Shown here one piece after another: positions 15,649-24,420 of a stretch of 64,000 nt of DNA (positions are counted from its first letter, which is position 1; each line of letters begins with the position of its first letter). The DNA is from Promethearchaeota archaeon (lineage in GTDB: Archaea > Asgardarchaeota > Thorarchaeia > Thorarchaeales > Thorarchaeaceae): NCBI GenBank assembly GCA_014728035.1, contig WJMJ01000046.1, forward strand, positions 124,001 through 188,000, given 5' to 3'. The translations under genes were made by a program, and so were the position numbers. The notes beneath the pieces were generated by a model. It worked only from the letters and a program-made list of their open reading frames with translations, had not been told where the DNA came from and did no database searches.

Positions 15649-17094
15649 ATGATCAAGGCGAGAGTAAGAGGAATTTATTCACAATCGTTAACGCAAATAA
15701 TGCTGCAAAATCACTTTGACATAGTTCAACCCACAGTAGATGTTGCAAGACATTTTGGTTTGCCTGTTAAGAAAAGTATCCCGGATATTGATATCTGGGA
15801 CAGAAGTGATTTACAGGGAATAGTAGCTATTGCATACGAATCGCTATTGGACCGTCTAATAGATGTATTAAGGAGAAGACTTGGTGACGTGATTACCAGA
15901 ACTCCAAAAGTAGCAAAAAGCTCCATATACCGAGGGATTGCAGTAGGAAGAGATGAGAAAACAGGCCATACGCGAATCAATTTAGGAAAAGCATCAGGAC
16001 TACTTCCCGAAAAAAAAATGAAGCGGGGAACTCCTATAATGGTTCAAGTGAGAGCTCATGATTATGGGAGAAAAGCCCCGGTACTTTCAACTAATATCAC
16101 AGTTCCAGGACGAGCAGTAGTTTTACTTCCAGAACCAGTAGTAAGAATCAGTACAAAGATTAAGGATCCAGAAAAGAGAAAATGGCTTATTCGACTAGGC
16201 AAAAATTTACAAGAGCATACCGATAATTGGGGGATTCTTTGGAGAACTGCAGCGGAAAAACTTACTGAAAAGGAACTTCGCGAAGAAACAGACGATCTAT
16301 TGGACGCAGCTCAACAAATGCATACTCGATATTCAGAACTCGAAGAAACTGGCATATTATTTGAAGGAACAAGTAATGCGGATATCGAGTTCTCATCAGA
16401 AGTGAAAACCGCACTGGATAGAACAAGGTCCAAAATAAAACCAACTGTTTCTCAACACCATTTCTACAAAAGCGCAGGATATGCACCCTTAGTTGATCTA
16501 TCCGAATTGATAATTGAAGAGAGACCAGATGAAAGAAAGTATATCACTGCAAAATTAGAACAAATTATATCCAAAGATGCACCAAAAGTGAATGACCCTA
16601 TAAATATTGAACATGTCAAACTAGATGGCAGAAATATCATTCTATCACGAGGGCGAGTAGTCGAAGTTAATCCGAAAGGTTTAGTCTTAAGACGACAATT
16701 CCGGCATACAACAAGAAAATTGAAGATGAGTAGAGACCATCCAGATGGGACAAAAGTAGCAAGAGACGAGGGAGACTACGCAGTAACATATGTTGTAATT
16801 GGATCTCGACTATTGGTCACAAAATACTATTCAAAGAAAGGTGACTTAAAGGGCACATACGTAAACATCAATACGGGCGTCGAATTATATCCAGCTAATA
16901 ATGGACCAAGTAGAGTCCGATATATAGACCTTGAAATTGATGTGATTCAACAGACAAATGGAGATGTCAGAATAGTAGACCAACATATGCTAAAACGTGC
17001 GATTCAAAGAGGTTTTCTAACTGAAGATGTTGCAACACGAGCTTTGAAAAAAGCACAAAATGTTTACAATGATTTAATTGAGGGGAGATTGTAA
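15649..17094 (+). CDS. FAU-1 / RNase E-G-like RNA-binding nuclease
   Basis: A 481-residue archaeal protein with the order seen in FAU-1. It has an N-terminal RNase E/G-like region (RVRGIYSQSLTQIM, GRDEKTGHTRINLG, ITVPGRAVVLLPE, a helical middle part) and a C-terminal DUF402 domain (RQFRHTTRKLKMSRDHPDG, then YIDLEIDVIQQTNGDVRIVD). Members bind AU-rich RNA and process 5S rRNA precursors or triphosphorylated RNA. It ends by overlapping the pcc1 gene (20 bases, convergent). Confidence 0.82.
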   Translation: MIKARVRGIYSQSLTQIMLQNHFDIVQPTVDVARHFGLPVKKSIPDIDIWDRSDLQGIVAIAYESLLDRLIDVLRRRLGDVITRTPKVAKSSIYRGIAVGRDEKTGHTRINLGKASGLLPEKKMKRGTPIMVQVRAHDYGRKAPVLSTNITVPGRAVVLLPEPVVRISTKIKDPEKRKWLIRLGKNLQEHTDNWGILWRTAAEKLTEKELREETDDLLDAAQQMHTRYSELEETGILFEGTSNADIEFSSEVKTALDRTRSKIKPTVSQHHFYKSAGYAPLVDLSELIIEERPDERKYITAKLEQIISKDAPKVNDPINIEHVKLDGRNIILSRGRVVEVNPKGLVLRRQFRHTTRKLKMSRDHPDGTKVARDEGDYAVTYVVIGSRLLVTKYYSKKGDLKGTYVNINTGVELYPANNGPSRVRYIDLEIDVIQQTNGDVRIVDQHMLKRAIQRGFLTEDVATRALKKAQNVYNDLIEGRL

Positions 17095-17337
17095 ACCTTT
17101 ATCGAAGTCTTCAGATACACGAATAATCAAGTCAACAGAAGACAGAAAGTCTTCAGCTGTTGCACTTAAACTGTTAATTCCTTTATTCGATTGAATTTCA
17201 ATTACAAGTTCATTTTCTTCTACCCAAGATTGAAAATCAAGCCCTTCTGGAATAGGGTTGTTATCAGGGTCTGTGGATTGGCGTACAATCTCTGCATCGT
17301 TAGTCCGTCTGAATATAATTGTAATGCGAGCTCTCAA
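17074..17337 (-). CDS. pcc1: KEOPS complex subunit Pcc1
   Basis: An 87-residue protein with the Pcc1 fold pattern: a first strand RARITIIFR, a loop with SWVEENELVIEIQSNKGINSLSATAEDFLSSVDLIIRV, and a helical end. Pcc1 dimerises the KEOPS complex that makes t6A37 in tRNAs. It is the last gene of the run kae1-bud32-rps15-recJ/cdc45-like-pcc1, six bases after the DHH-family gene. Confidence 0.83.
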   Translation of the reverse strand: MRARITIIFRRTNDAEIVRQSTDPDNNPIPEGLDFQSWVEENELVIEIQSNKGINSLSATAEDFLSSVDLIIRVSEDFDKGLQSPLN

Positions 17338-17343
17338 ATGAAT

Positions 17344-18675
17344 TCACTCAGATAATTCTGTAAGAATAGATAGTACTTGTGTTTTAGATTCAGGTGTTTT
17401 TTTGGATATTGCAATCGATCTATAAGATAGTGTTTTGTATTCCAGTCCTGCCTTTGCAACTTCAGAAACGATATGGCGAAATTCGAGTAGTGAGGGAGGC
17501 CATATAACTACAAGTTCAATACTAGAATCGAAAACTAAAATCCGATCGGAGTCTATGAAACTATTTTGTAGTGCGATAGTTCCAACCAGAGATAGAACAC
17601 TCGAAGTTTCATTCAGTTCTATTATAGAAATACTTCCTATTTCATTTGCATCAAAATCTTTGGACTTTAAGGCCAAATCACGAACGGTATCAATTACTTT
17701 TATTGCTTGGTCGCTATATAGGTCTAATAGTTCCCGTAGGAGTCTCGCACGATCTCCAATCCACACCCCAGTCAATAAACCAGGATGTGAATTTGCCCAA
17801 GATATTATCGAGAGTGCCTGAATTGCCGATAGACGGTACATTGGTGACTCCTCTTTTTCACTAAGAATCTTATAATCAGTTCCTGAAACCAGAGGGATAA
17901 TGTCAAGATTTACATGAGGAAGTAATTCGCTAGATAGGTTTCTAATTTGGTCGTTGTTCAACCTCATTAGAGGTTCTGTTCTATGAGAGAAGGAGATGTC
18001 TGCACCATCAAATAGTTTCTCCACAGCAATCTGATTCCCACTTATCCCCTGAATATAAGGATGAATACTTTTCAAGAATATCTCTTTCAGTGGGAGGAAA
18101 TTAACACCATAAACACGAAGTTCTTTATTTTTAGAAACAAGCCCTAATTCCAATGCGATATCTACAGCTTCACCAGCACAAATAGAAGATTCGGAGGGGT
18201 TGCCAGTTCTCAAAAGTGAGCTAATAGCAGCTAATGCAAGATCTTCTTCTTTAGCAATGAAGTGATTTCGAATTATCATGTATGATGCGCAACCCAAATC
18301 AGAGTCAGCAAGATTGATGCAGTTTATCAAGTCAGAAGAGTTATTGGGTGTTCCACCGACTGATATCAGGCTTCTATCACTTAACGCTAAAGGAGTATCA
18401 TCCACGGTTGAAACACCAATTACTATTGGATACAGATGGGGATATGAAAGAATTAGTTTTGATAAGGTGTTTGAAGAAACAATAGGTTCAACAAAGGTAA
18501 GGTGAAATCTACAGTTGGACCTAATTAGCCCCTTACATAAGATTCCGCTGGCAAGGCAAGATTCAGAGGAAGAAGAACTAACTATCAGAAAGGACGAATC
18601 CTCTTTGATATCGATACCATCTAGGGTTTCATCTATTGAAACAATAATTGGAGGCTTGTCAGGGCGCTCACTCAT
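17344..18675 (-). CDS. Degenerate RecJ/GAN (Cdc45-like) protein
   Basis: Its place between rps15 and pcc1 is where many archaea carry the RecJ-like nuclease that binds GINS. The 443-residue length and alternating alpha/beta pattern fit a DHH-family protein. However, every catalytic motif looks lost. The first motif (usually HxDxDG) reads SSSSSESCLASG, the expected DHH region reads SVGGTPNNS, and no GGGH is seen near the C-terminus (SYRSIAISKK). This parallels eukaryotic and some archaeal Cdc45 proteins, which are inactive RecJ relatives and act as helicase scaffold. Assignment rests on synteny and motif alignment by eye. A diverged unrelated protein is less likely. Confidence 0.62.
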   Translation of the reverse strand: MSERPDKPPIIVSIDETLDGIDIKEDSSFLIVSSSSSESCLASGILCKGLIRSNCRFHLTFVEPIVSSNTLSKLILSYPHLYPIVIGVSTVDDTPLALSDRSLISVGGTPNNSSDLINCINLADSDLGCASYMIIRNHFIAKEEDLALAAISSLLRTGNPSESSICAGEAVDIALELGLVSKNKELRVYGVNFLPLKEIFLKSIHPYIQGISGNQIAVEKLFDGADISFSHRTEPLMRLNNDQIRNLSSELLPHVNLDIIPLVSGTDYKILSEKEESPMYRLSAIQALSIISWANSHPGLLTGVWIGDRARLLRELLDLYSDQAIKVIDTVRDLALKSKDFDANEIGSISIIELNETSSVLSLVGTIALQNSFIDSDRILVFDSSIELVVIWPPSLLEFRHIVSEVAKAGLEYKTLSYRSIAISKKTPESKTQVLSILTELSE

Positions 18676-18710
18676 CGGTATAAGCGATGAGTGAAATCTA
18701 TATGATAAAC

Positions 18711-19166
18711 CTATCTAAGAAGCACAGCTGCTTGTGCTGGGCTGTATTTCCAATCTGCAGGAAGAACCCCTTTCTTTCGATAATATTTTGATAAGCGATG
18801 AATCTTGCTCTCCACAAGTTGAAGACCTCTTTTTGAAACAAAATCTTTCTTGTTTTCTTCGAGATGACGACGAATTCTAAGAGCTTTAGCAATCATATTT
18901 CTGAGGTCTTCAGGAACTCTTCTTTCAAGGTCGTTTTCTCGAATGATATCTAAAATTCGTTTACCAGTTATGACATGGACAAGAGGCACCCCATATTGAT
19001 CACGGAGAATTGTACCTATCATTGAAGGCGTATTCCCAGTTTTGGCAAGTTCAATGACTTTTTCTTCAACCCATTCTGCATCCTTATCAACCCAATCAGG
19101 AACTATCAATGTGGAGGGGCGTTTGCTTCCGGATTGTCCTTTTCTTCTTGTATGCATTCTTGCCAT
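18711..19166 (-). CDS. rps15: Ribosomal protein uS15
   Basis: Small-subunit protein with the archaeal start MARMHTRRKGQSGSKRP, which fixes the ATG at 19166 although the frame is open 90 bases further upstream. The DWVDKDAEWVEEKVIELAKTG extension is typical of archaeal/eukaryotic uS15, followed by the conserved HRLSKYYRKKGVLPADWKY. It has 151 residues and is flanked by bud32 upstream and the RecJ/Cdc45-like gene downstream. Confidence 0.95.
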   Translation of the reverse strand: MARMHTRRKGQSGSKRPSTLIVPDWVDKDAEWVEEKVIELAKTGNTPSMIGTILRDQYGVPLVHVITGKRILDIIRENDLERRVPEDLRNMIAKALRIRRHLEENKKDFVSKRGLQLVESKIHRLSKYYRKKGVLPADWKYSPAQAAVLLR

Positions 19167-19259
19167 TTTTATTGCCTCGGAATAAATGTCTAGTACGAGT
19201 CTTTTGGAACGCGTATCAGTAGAGATATAAACATTACTTTGTGGAGTATTGTTCACAGT

Positions 19260-19907
19260 TTAGTGATAGCGTCCTCGCTCTCGAATGGCATTCATTCGTG
19301 CGATAATTAGATTGGAATCGCTGCCATAATTAGAAGAATATCCATCAAGTATAGATTGGTTCATTATTTCTTGATGTTTCCAGTGAGTTGTTTCAATAGC
19401 CCGATTGACTAAATGTAGGTCAGTCCCTTTCATCTCAATAGTGGCATTTCGTTCAGAAAGCCCGAAGTCAATAAGCCACATTTTATCAAATTCATCAAGG
19501 ATAACATTACTTGTTGTGGGATCTCCGTGAATAGTATCGCCCTTATGTAATTCCGCTAATAGATACCCAAAAGTTTTGCATAGTTGTGCAAGTTTTTCGT
19601 TTGTGAGTGACTCGACTAAATTCTTCAAGGATTCGCCTCTAATGAAATCCATCAAAATAGAGCTTGTTTGAACATCAATCCAATATACAGAAGGCGTGGG
19701 AACACCAAGTGTTCGAGCAAAAGTAAGCATTCGTGATTCTCGAACAGTACGGCTAATACGAAGCATTCTATCAATTGGAGTAATTAGATATGATTTACAA
19801 GGACGTACTTTTAGAATAACTTCTTTATTAGACCAGTAGCCATGAAAGATGGTGGATTCTGCCCCTAAAGCAAGAACATCCCAAGGGACCACTAAATATC
19901 CCTCCAA
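19260..19907 (-). CDS. bud32: KEOPS kinase/ATPase Bud32
   Basis: Small atypical kinase of the KEOPS complex. It has the glycine-poor ATP loop LGAESTIFHG, the Lys of VILKVRPCKSY, the RxxRE helix (RTVRESRML), the catalytic loop IHGDPTTSNVIL and the metal-binding DFG in WLIDFGLSE. The C-terminus is short, as in archaeal Bud32. The start codon overlaps the kae1 gene by 16 bases, so the pair is translationally coupled. In some archaea the two are fused, but here they are separate. Confidence 0.92.
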   Translation of the reverse strand: MEGYLVVPWDVLALGAESTIFHGYWSNKEVILKVRPCKSYLITPIDRMLRISRTVRESRMLTFARTLGVPTPSVYWIDVQTSSILMDFIRGESLKNLVESLTNEKLAQLCKTFGYLLAELHKGDTIHGDPTTSNVILDEFDKMWLIDFGLSERNATIEMKGTDLHLVNRAIETTHWKHQEIMNQSILDGYSSNYGSDSNLIIARMNAIRERGRYH

Positions 19908-20884
19908 ATGATATCTTGTTCATCGGTACGCCATTTGGGCAATACACTAGATTCATTGATTGTAACCGAGTCACCAGCCCTATGTTGTAAGAGACCGGTC
20001 CATGCAATCATCGCACCCTGGTCTCCTGCAAGAGTAGGAGTAACACGATGAAAACTTGCATCGTGTCTTTTCGCCATACCTTCAAGAATAGCAGTTAACC
20101 GATTATTTTTAGCTACTCCTCCAGTAAGAAGTACCTCATTTTTTTTGGTATGTGCTAGTGCACGTTCACTAACTTCAGCTAACATACTAAATGCGGTTTC
20201 TTGGATGCTGTAACAGATGCTAGAGAGAGAAACACCTTCTGAGTGAAGACGGCGCGCTGCAGTAAGCATTCCAGAATAACTTAGGTCCATTCCTTTTACA
20301 GAATAAGGTAATTCATAATAATCAGACACCTCGGATGCAGCTTCTTCAATTTTTGGGCCTGCGGGAAAACGCATACCAATACTACGACCAAAAGTATCAA
20401 GCATATTTCCCAATGCAATATCAAGTGTTTCTCCAAAAGTTCGAAAACGACCACCTGAAAATGCAATAGTTTGGGTATTGCCACCAGACACATAGACTGT
20501 AACAGGGTCTCGAAAACCAGAATCCAAGCATCCAATTTCAATATGAGCTACACAATGATTCACACCAACCAATGGTACATTCAATTTTATGGCAATGGTA
20601 CGAGCTATCGTCGCAGTTGTTCTTAGACAAGGACCAAGACCAGGGCCCCTTGAGAACGAAACAATATCAATTTCATTCGGAGAAACACCTGATGTCTTAA
20701 TAGCCTCGCGAATTATTTGTGGGCCCAGCTCAGAGTGATGACGACTTGCCTCTCGTGGATGAATCCCACCTTCTGAAGGAGTCAACATATCCCAGACATT
20801 AGACAGGATCACCCCATCTTCAGACACGATTCCTGCACCAAATGAGTGTGCAGTGCCTTCTATACCTAGCGAGATAAGAGTCAT
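19892..20884 (-). CDS. kae1: tRNA t6A transferase Kae1 (TsaD family)
   Basis: Catalytic subunit of KEOPS, transferring threonylcarbamoyl to A37 of ANN-decoding tRNAs. It has the ASKHA fold with GIEGTAHSFGAGIV, the metal-binding HCVAHIEIG motif, SGGNTQTI, a GNMLDTFGRSIG block and the nucleotide-binding TGGVAKNNRL. The length of 330 residues is normal. It is the first gene of the KEOPS/uS15 operon and is divergent from the Sm gene. Confidence 0.94.
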   Translation of the reverse strand: MTLISLGIEGTAHSFGAGIVSEDGVILSNVWDMLTPSEGGIHPREASRHHSELGPQIIREAIKTSGVSPNEIDIVSFSRGPGLGPCLRTTATIARTIAIKLNVPLVGVNHCVAHIEIGCLDSGFRDPVTVYVSGGNTQTIAFSGGRFRTFGETLDIALGNMLDTFGRSIGMRFPAGPKIEEAASEVSDYYELPYSVKGMDLSYSGMLTAARRLHSEGVSLSSICYSIQETAFSMLAEVSERALAHTKKNEVLLTGGVAKNNRLTAILEGMAKRHDASFHRVTPTLAGDQGAMIAWTGLLQHRAGDSVTINESSVLPKWRTDEQDIIWRDI

Positions 20885-20992
20885 TATCTTTCACCAAAGA
20901 CCTATGATGCATGTTACTTAATATTGCTGGAAAATATGCCCTCTGCAAAGGTTTAAATTCCATCCAATGAGGCACAGAGATGAGGCGATTCA

Positions 20993-21220
20993 TTGTCCGA
21001 AAAGATGCCGATAAAAGCTCTTGAAGCAGCACTAAATGATGTAATTTCGATTAAGTTGAAAGACCAGAGGATATTCAGAGGACGCCTCACAAGATGTGAC
21101 GTTTACATGAACCTTACTCTTGCAGATGCAGAAGAGATTGAAGAAGATCAAGTCAGAGCCAAATATGGGCAGCTTTTACTTCGAGGAAACAATATATTGT
21201 GGATTCAAATTCCAGAGTGA
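20993..21220 (+). CDS. Sm-like RNA-binding protein
   Basis: A 75-residue Sm/LSm protein. Sm1 is seen as VISIKLKDQRIFRGRLTRCDVYMNLTLADAEE and Sm2 as LLLRGNNILWIQIP. It should form a ring that binds U-rich RNA 3' ends. The start is a TTG with GAGG seven bases upstream, and a TATA-like TTTAAATT lies about 40 bases before the start. It is followed by a convergent DUF460 gene four bases away. Confidence 0.92.
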   Translation: MSEKMPIKALEAALNDVISIKLKDQRIFRGRLTRCDVYMNLTLADAEEIEEDQVRAKYGQLLLRGNNILWIQIPE

Positions 21221-21224
21221 AAGA

Positions 21225-23273
21225 TTACCTACTATCAATTCCATCTCTACGATAACGTTCTACTAACTCAATAAGAGCTTCCTCGCCTTTTTGGCGGGCT
21301 CGTTCCTTGGTTTCATCAACAAAATCTTTCATTTGTTGTTCGAATTTTGAACGGTTAATAAATGCGAATTCATCTATTCGACGCAACTCAACACAATCTG
21401 CATCAATGACAGGAATAATAGCACGAATAAGTTCTTCACGTGAGAGATGAGAGATGGGTGTATCAACAATAACAGCACGAATTTCGTTCTCTATCAGAAT
21501 ACGTGCTGTTTGAGGGCCCCCGCCAGATGCATCCTCAAATAGAATAATATCACCGGATTTCAATGGAGAAACTTTTCTTGTAAACTCTTCAATACTTTCT
21601 CTAGTGAAATGAGGAATTGATTTCACAGCAATCATATCTCCACGCATTTCTAGGCGTCTAACACCTCTTAGTTGAGATAGTCGTTTCTTCAGTTTTCCAA
21701 GACGTTTTCGTAGTCTTTTGTTTTCTTTCTTAGATTTTCTTAGTTGGTCTTTTTGCTTAACCAGTTCGCGATCAAGTTTTATTTTCCAATAATTCTCTTT
21801 CTGAACAATCTCAAGACTACGGGATAGCTCACTCTCTCGGAACCGGAGAAATTCGACAAGTCTTTTCGAGTCCTCTAATTTCTCTTTAAGAGTTTCATTC
21901 TCAGACTTCAGCAAACTATATTGCTCTTTTAAAGAATCGAATCTTTCAGGAGTTAACGCAACTGGTTCTTCTTCAACAATAGTTTCTGACGATTCTTCAA
22001 CAGGTTCGGCTGCTTGTTCAATAAGTTGAGAAATAGCATCGTCTATTGATGTTCCCTTTACAACAAGCGCCTTCAGATGAGTTCTATCGACTGCAATTTG
22101 TTCCTCACGTACTTTTCTATCAATCTGATTTAGCTTTGAAAGTATGCTGCGATATGCATAGACCGCGGCGGTAAGGGCATCTCTTTCATGTGCATTCCGA
22201 ACCCGAGTTTCTTCAGCGTATTCTCTTGCAATTTGTTGCTTTTCAGAAACAGGTATATCACGGTGAGGGGTATAGATATCAGTATTGATAGTACTAGCTA
22301 TTTTTTTCAATAGACTTGGTGCTTTTTGAACATCAGACGCGACTAAAATTGGAATTCCCTCTTGGTAAACCATACGAATGATGTCAGCACGTGTTAGGTG
22401 TTTCTTACTTGTGATTTTGTGAATTTTTCCATAGAGAGTTAAAAGACAAATCGCGGCAGTAGTACCTGGATCAATACCCAGTATGAAATATTTTGCACGA
22501 GAATGAATTGGAGATGGTTTGGGTTCAAGAGGCAAAAATTCTGTACGTTTTCGAACTGGAGATACAATTACTCGAAAATCACGTCCACGTGATGGTTCAA
22601 CAAGACCCCTAATAGCTGGAAGAGGAGCATACGCTACTATTCTGGATCGTGAATAACCAAAATCAGCTTCTCTTACAGCAACATCATATTCTATCTCTGC
22701 ACCTTTTAAGGTTGATTCGATATGACGAGTCATTTGTTGAATACGCGAGTGCATTTTTCGCCTATAACGATTAACACTTTGCCCACCACGCCCTAACTTT
22801 CTACCTCGAACTACCTTAATTTCAGTTTGCCCACTAAAACATTCAATGGTATACCCAACACCTAAAGCTGCCAATTCTGCAGCAAGTCTGGCGGATTCAA
22901 GGGGTGTAGGTTTGCCTTGGACTTTTAATTTATACTTGCGAGCAAGACGCTTCAGGGGAACCTGTTTGGGAGGCACTCCAGTTACTTGAACAATTCGTGT
23001 TTCATGTGGCAATCTATCCACAAAAGAAAACAATGATTTACTATCTGGAACTATTTCAAAGATATTGTCTGTACAAAGCCATTTGGGTTCAAACTCATTT
23101 ACACGGCGTATCAATGCATTACGAGAGATATTGGAATACTCATTTAGCACAACACCATCAAGCATAACCACACACGCATATTTTGCAGGTTTTTGAGACC
23201 GTATACTATGTGATGGGAGAATATCAAACCCCATAATGAATTCGCGATCATCGCCCATAGGCTCTGCACTCAA
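21225..23273 (-). CDS. DUF460 RNase-H-fold protein with coiled coil
   Basis: A 682-residue archaeal DUF460-family protein. The N-terminal half is basic. Around residues 258-370 there is a RNase-H-like core (FILGIDPGTTAAICLLTL ... IPILVASDVQK ... AHERDALTAAVYAYRS) containing acidic residues in nuclease-like positions. A long coiled coil follows (about 420-540, with heptads of Leu/Glu/Lys), then a C-terminal domain with DIILFEDASGGGPQTARIL. The family is predicted to bind or cut nucleic acid, but the activity is not known. Confidence 0.78.
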   Translation of the reverse strand: MSAEPMGDDREFIMGFDILPSHSIRSQKPAKYACVVMLDGVVLNEYSNISRNALIRRVNEFEPKWLCTDNIFEIVPDSKSLFSFVDRLPHETRIVQVTGVPPKQVPLKRLARKYKLKVQGKPTPLESARLAAELAALGVGYTIECFSGQTEIKVVRGRKLGRGGQSVNRYRRKMHSRIQQMTRHIESTLKGAEIEYDVAVREADFGYSRSRIVAYAPLPAIRGLVEPSRGRDFRVIVSPVRKRTEFLPLEPKPSPIHSRAKYFILGIDPGTTAAICLLTLYGKIHKITSKKHLTRADIIRMVYQEGIPILVASDVQKAPSLLKKIASTINTDIYTPHRDIPVSEKQQIAREYAEETRVRNAHERDALTAAVYAYRSILSKLNQIDRKVREEQIAVDRTHLKALVVKGTSIDDAISQLIEQAAEPVEESSETIVEEEPVALTPERFDSLKEQYSLLKSENETLKEKLEDSKRLVEFLRFRESELSRSLEIVQKENYWKIKLDRELVKQKDQLRKSKKENKRLRKRLGKLKKRLSQLRGVRRLEMRGDMIAVKSIPHFTRESIEEFTRKVSPLKSGDIILFEDASGGGPQTARILIENEIRAVIVDTPISHLSREELIRAIIPVIDADCVELRRIDEFAFINRSKFEQQMKDFVDETKERARQKGEEALIELVERYRRDGIDSR

Positions 23274-23398
23274 TACAGAAATGAAAATAATTGCTATAAG
23301 CCTTGAGATTAAGTCAGAAATACTACTAGCATCCTAAAACAACAAGTATAATAAAGAGTCACTTGAACAACTCCCCACACTCTTGCGAGGTGCGATAT

Positions 23399-23680
23399 TT
23401 GTCAGAAACAATTGAAATAAGCAACGACGATGCCATAATACGCCTTGGACGTGCCTTATCATCTAAGACACGCCTAAAGATACTAAGACTGCTGCTTGAG
23501 GAAGAAAAAGATGTGACACGAGTCGCACGACACCTCGGGGGCACTGAAGCAAATGCAAGTGCACAAATCAAGATCTTGCAGGAAACAGACCTACTAGATT
23601 GCAGATATGAGCCGGGTCAACATGGACTCAAGAAAATATCTTCAACAAAAGTCAAAAAGATAATAATTAGTTTTGAATAA
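23399..23680 (+). CDS. Winged-helix transcriptional regulator, ArsR-like
   Basis: A 93-residue protein containing an ArsR-type winged helix: IRLGRALSSKTRLKILRLLLEEEKDVTRVARHLGGTEANASAQIKIL then a wing (CRYEPGQHGLKKISS). The TTG at 23399 (MSETIEIS) is chosen because GAGGTG lies about seven bases upstream, while the earlier TTG at 23363 has no such site. It is divergent from the DUF460 gene and convergent with the next gene. Target genes are unknown. Confidence 0.72.
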   Translation: MSETIEISNDDAIIRLGRALSSKTRLKILRLLLEEEKDVTRVARHLGGTEANASAQIKILQETDLLDCRYEPGQHGLKKISSTKVKKIIISFE

Positions 23681-23725
23681 TCAAAATTATGATGCTGAGC
23701 AATCAATGCTCAGCGATTTTTAATT

Positions 23726-24349
23726 CTATTCAGAAGAAAATCTGCCATCAGCTGAAAGATGTGCTTTCCATCGTTTTATCCTTCGCAATATATTATCTCG
23801 TTCTTCATCACGAATTCCACGCTTTCCTCTAGCTTTTAGGAATTTTAAAACAACATCCATATCACGAGATACTTTTTCATTTGGATGCTCATCCGTGATA
23901 AGGTATTCTTTTGCAGCGAGAAGGTATTCTGCTATTATTTCAGCGGGAGCCTCTCCAGTATTAAGTTCATGAGAGATTGGATCCAATAAACGAGCTACTC
24001 GAGCCGCTGCTACTGTCGCTGTATCAGGTTTGGAGACCTTCTCTACAGGAGCCCTATCCTCTTCATCCAAGGGAGAAACATCTGATGGCTTTTCTGGAGT
24101 GGGGTCTGCAGAGGATTTGGGAATGGAGTCCTCAGTAGGGGTTGCCGCTATTGGTTTTGGAGTGTCTTCAGCAGGAGAGGAACGAATGATTTCAGAAAAA
24201 AGGGCCTCGGGTTTTATAGAAGGAGGCAATTTGATATCAGCTTCATCCAATCTTCTTCGTAATTCTCGTAACTGATCAAATAACTCAACTAGTCCAGACT
24301 GCATTGATTCTATGATTTGTAAAATTTCAGTCAGATTATCTTTTGACAC
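23726..24349 (-). CDS. Unknown protein at the end of the herA-nurA operon
   Basis: I do not recognise this 207-residue protein. It has an N-terminal coiled coil (about residues 5-40, LRELRRRLDEADI), then a Pro/Ser/Glu-rich linker of about 70 residues. A compact helical C-terminal domain (about 115-200, LLDPISHELN ... VVLKFLKARGKRGIRDEERDNILRRIKRW) follows. It lies downstream of herA on the same strand with a 71-base gap, so it may be co-expressed with the HerA-NurA resection machinery, but there is no direct evidence for a shared role. Confidence 0.5.
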   Translation of the reverse strand: MSKDNLTEILQIIESMQSGLVELFDQLRELRRRLDEADIKLPPSIKPEALFSEIIRSSPAEDTPKPIAATPTEDSIPKSSADPTPEKPSDVSPLDEEDRAPVEKVSKPDTATVAAARVARLLDPISHELNTGEAPAEIIAEYLLAAKEYLITDEHPNEKVSRDMDVVLKFLKARGKRGIRDEERDNILRRIKRWKAHLSADGRFSSE

Positions 24350-24420
24350 TATAACAGAACCCCAGATTCTTTTTCAAGCTCAATTGGAGCGTGTATTCTT
24401 ATCAGCATTTTGGACATTGT

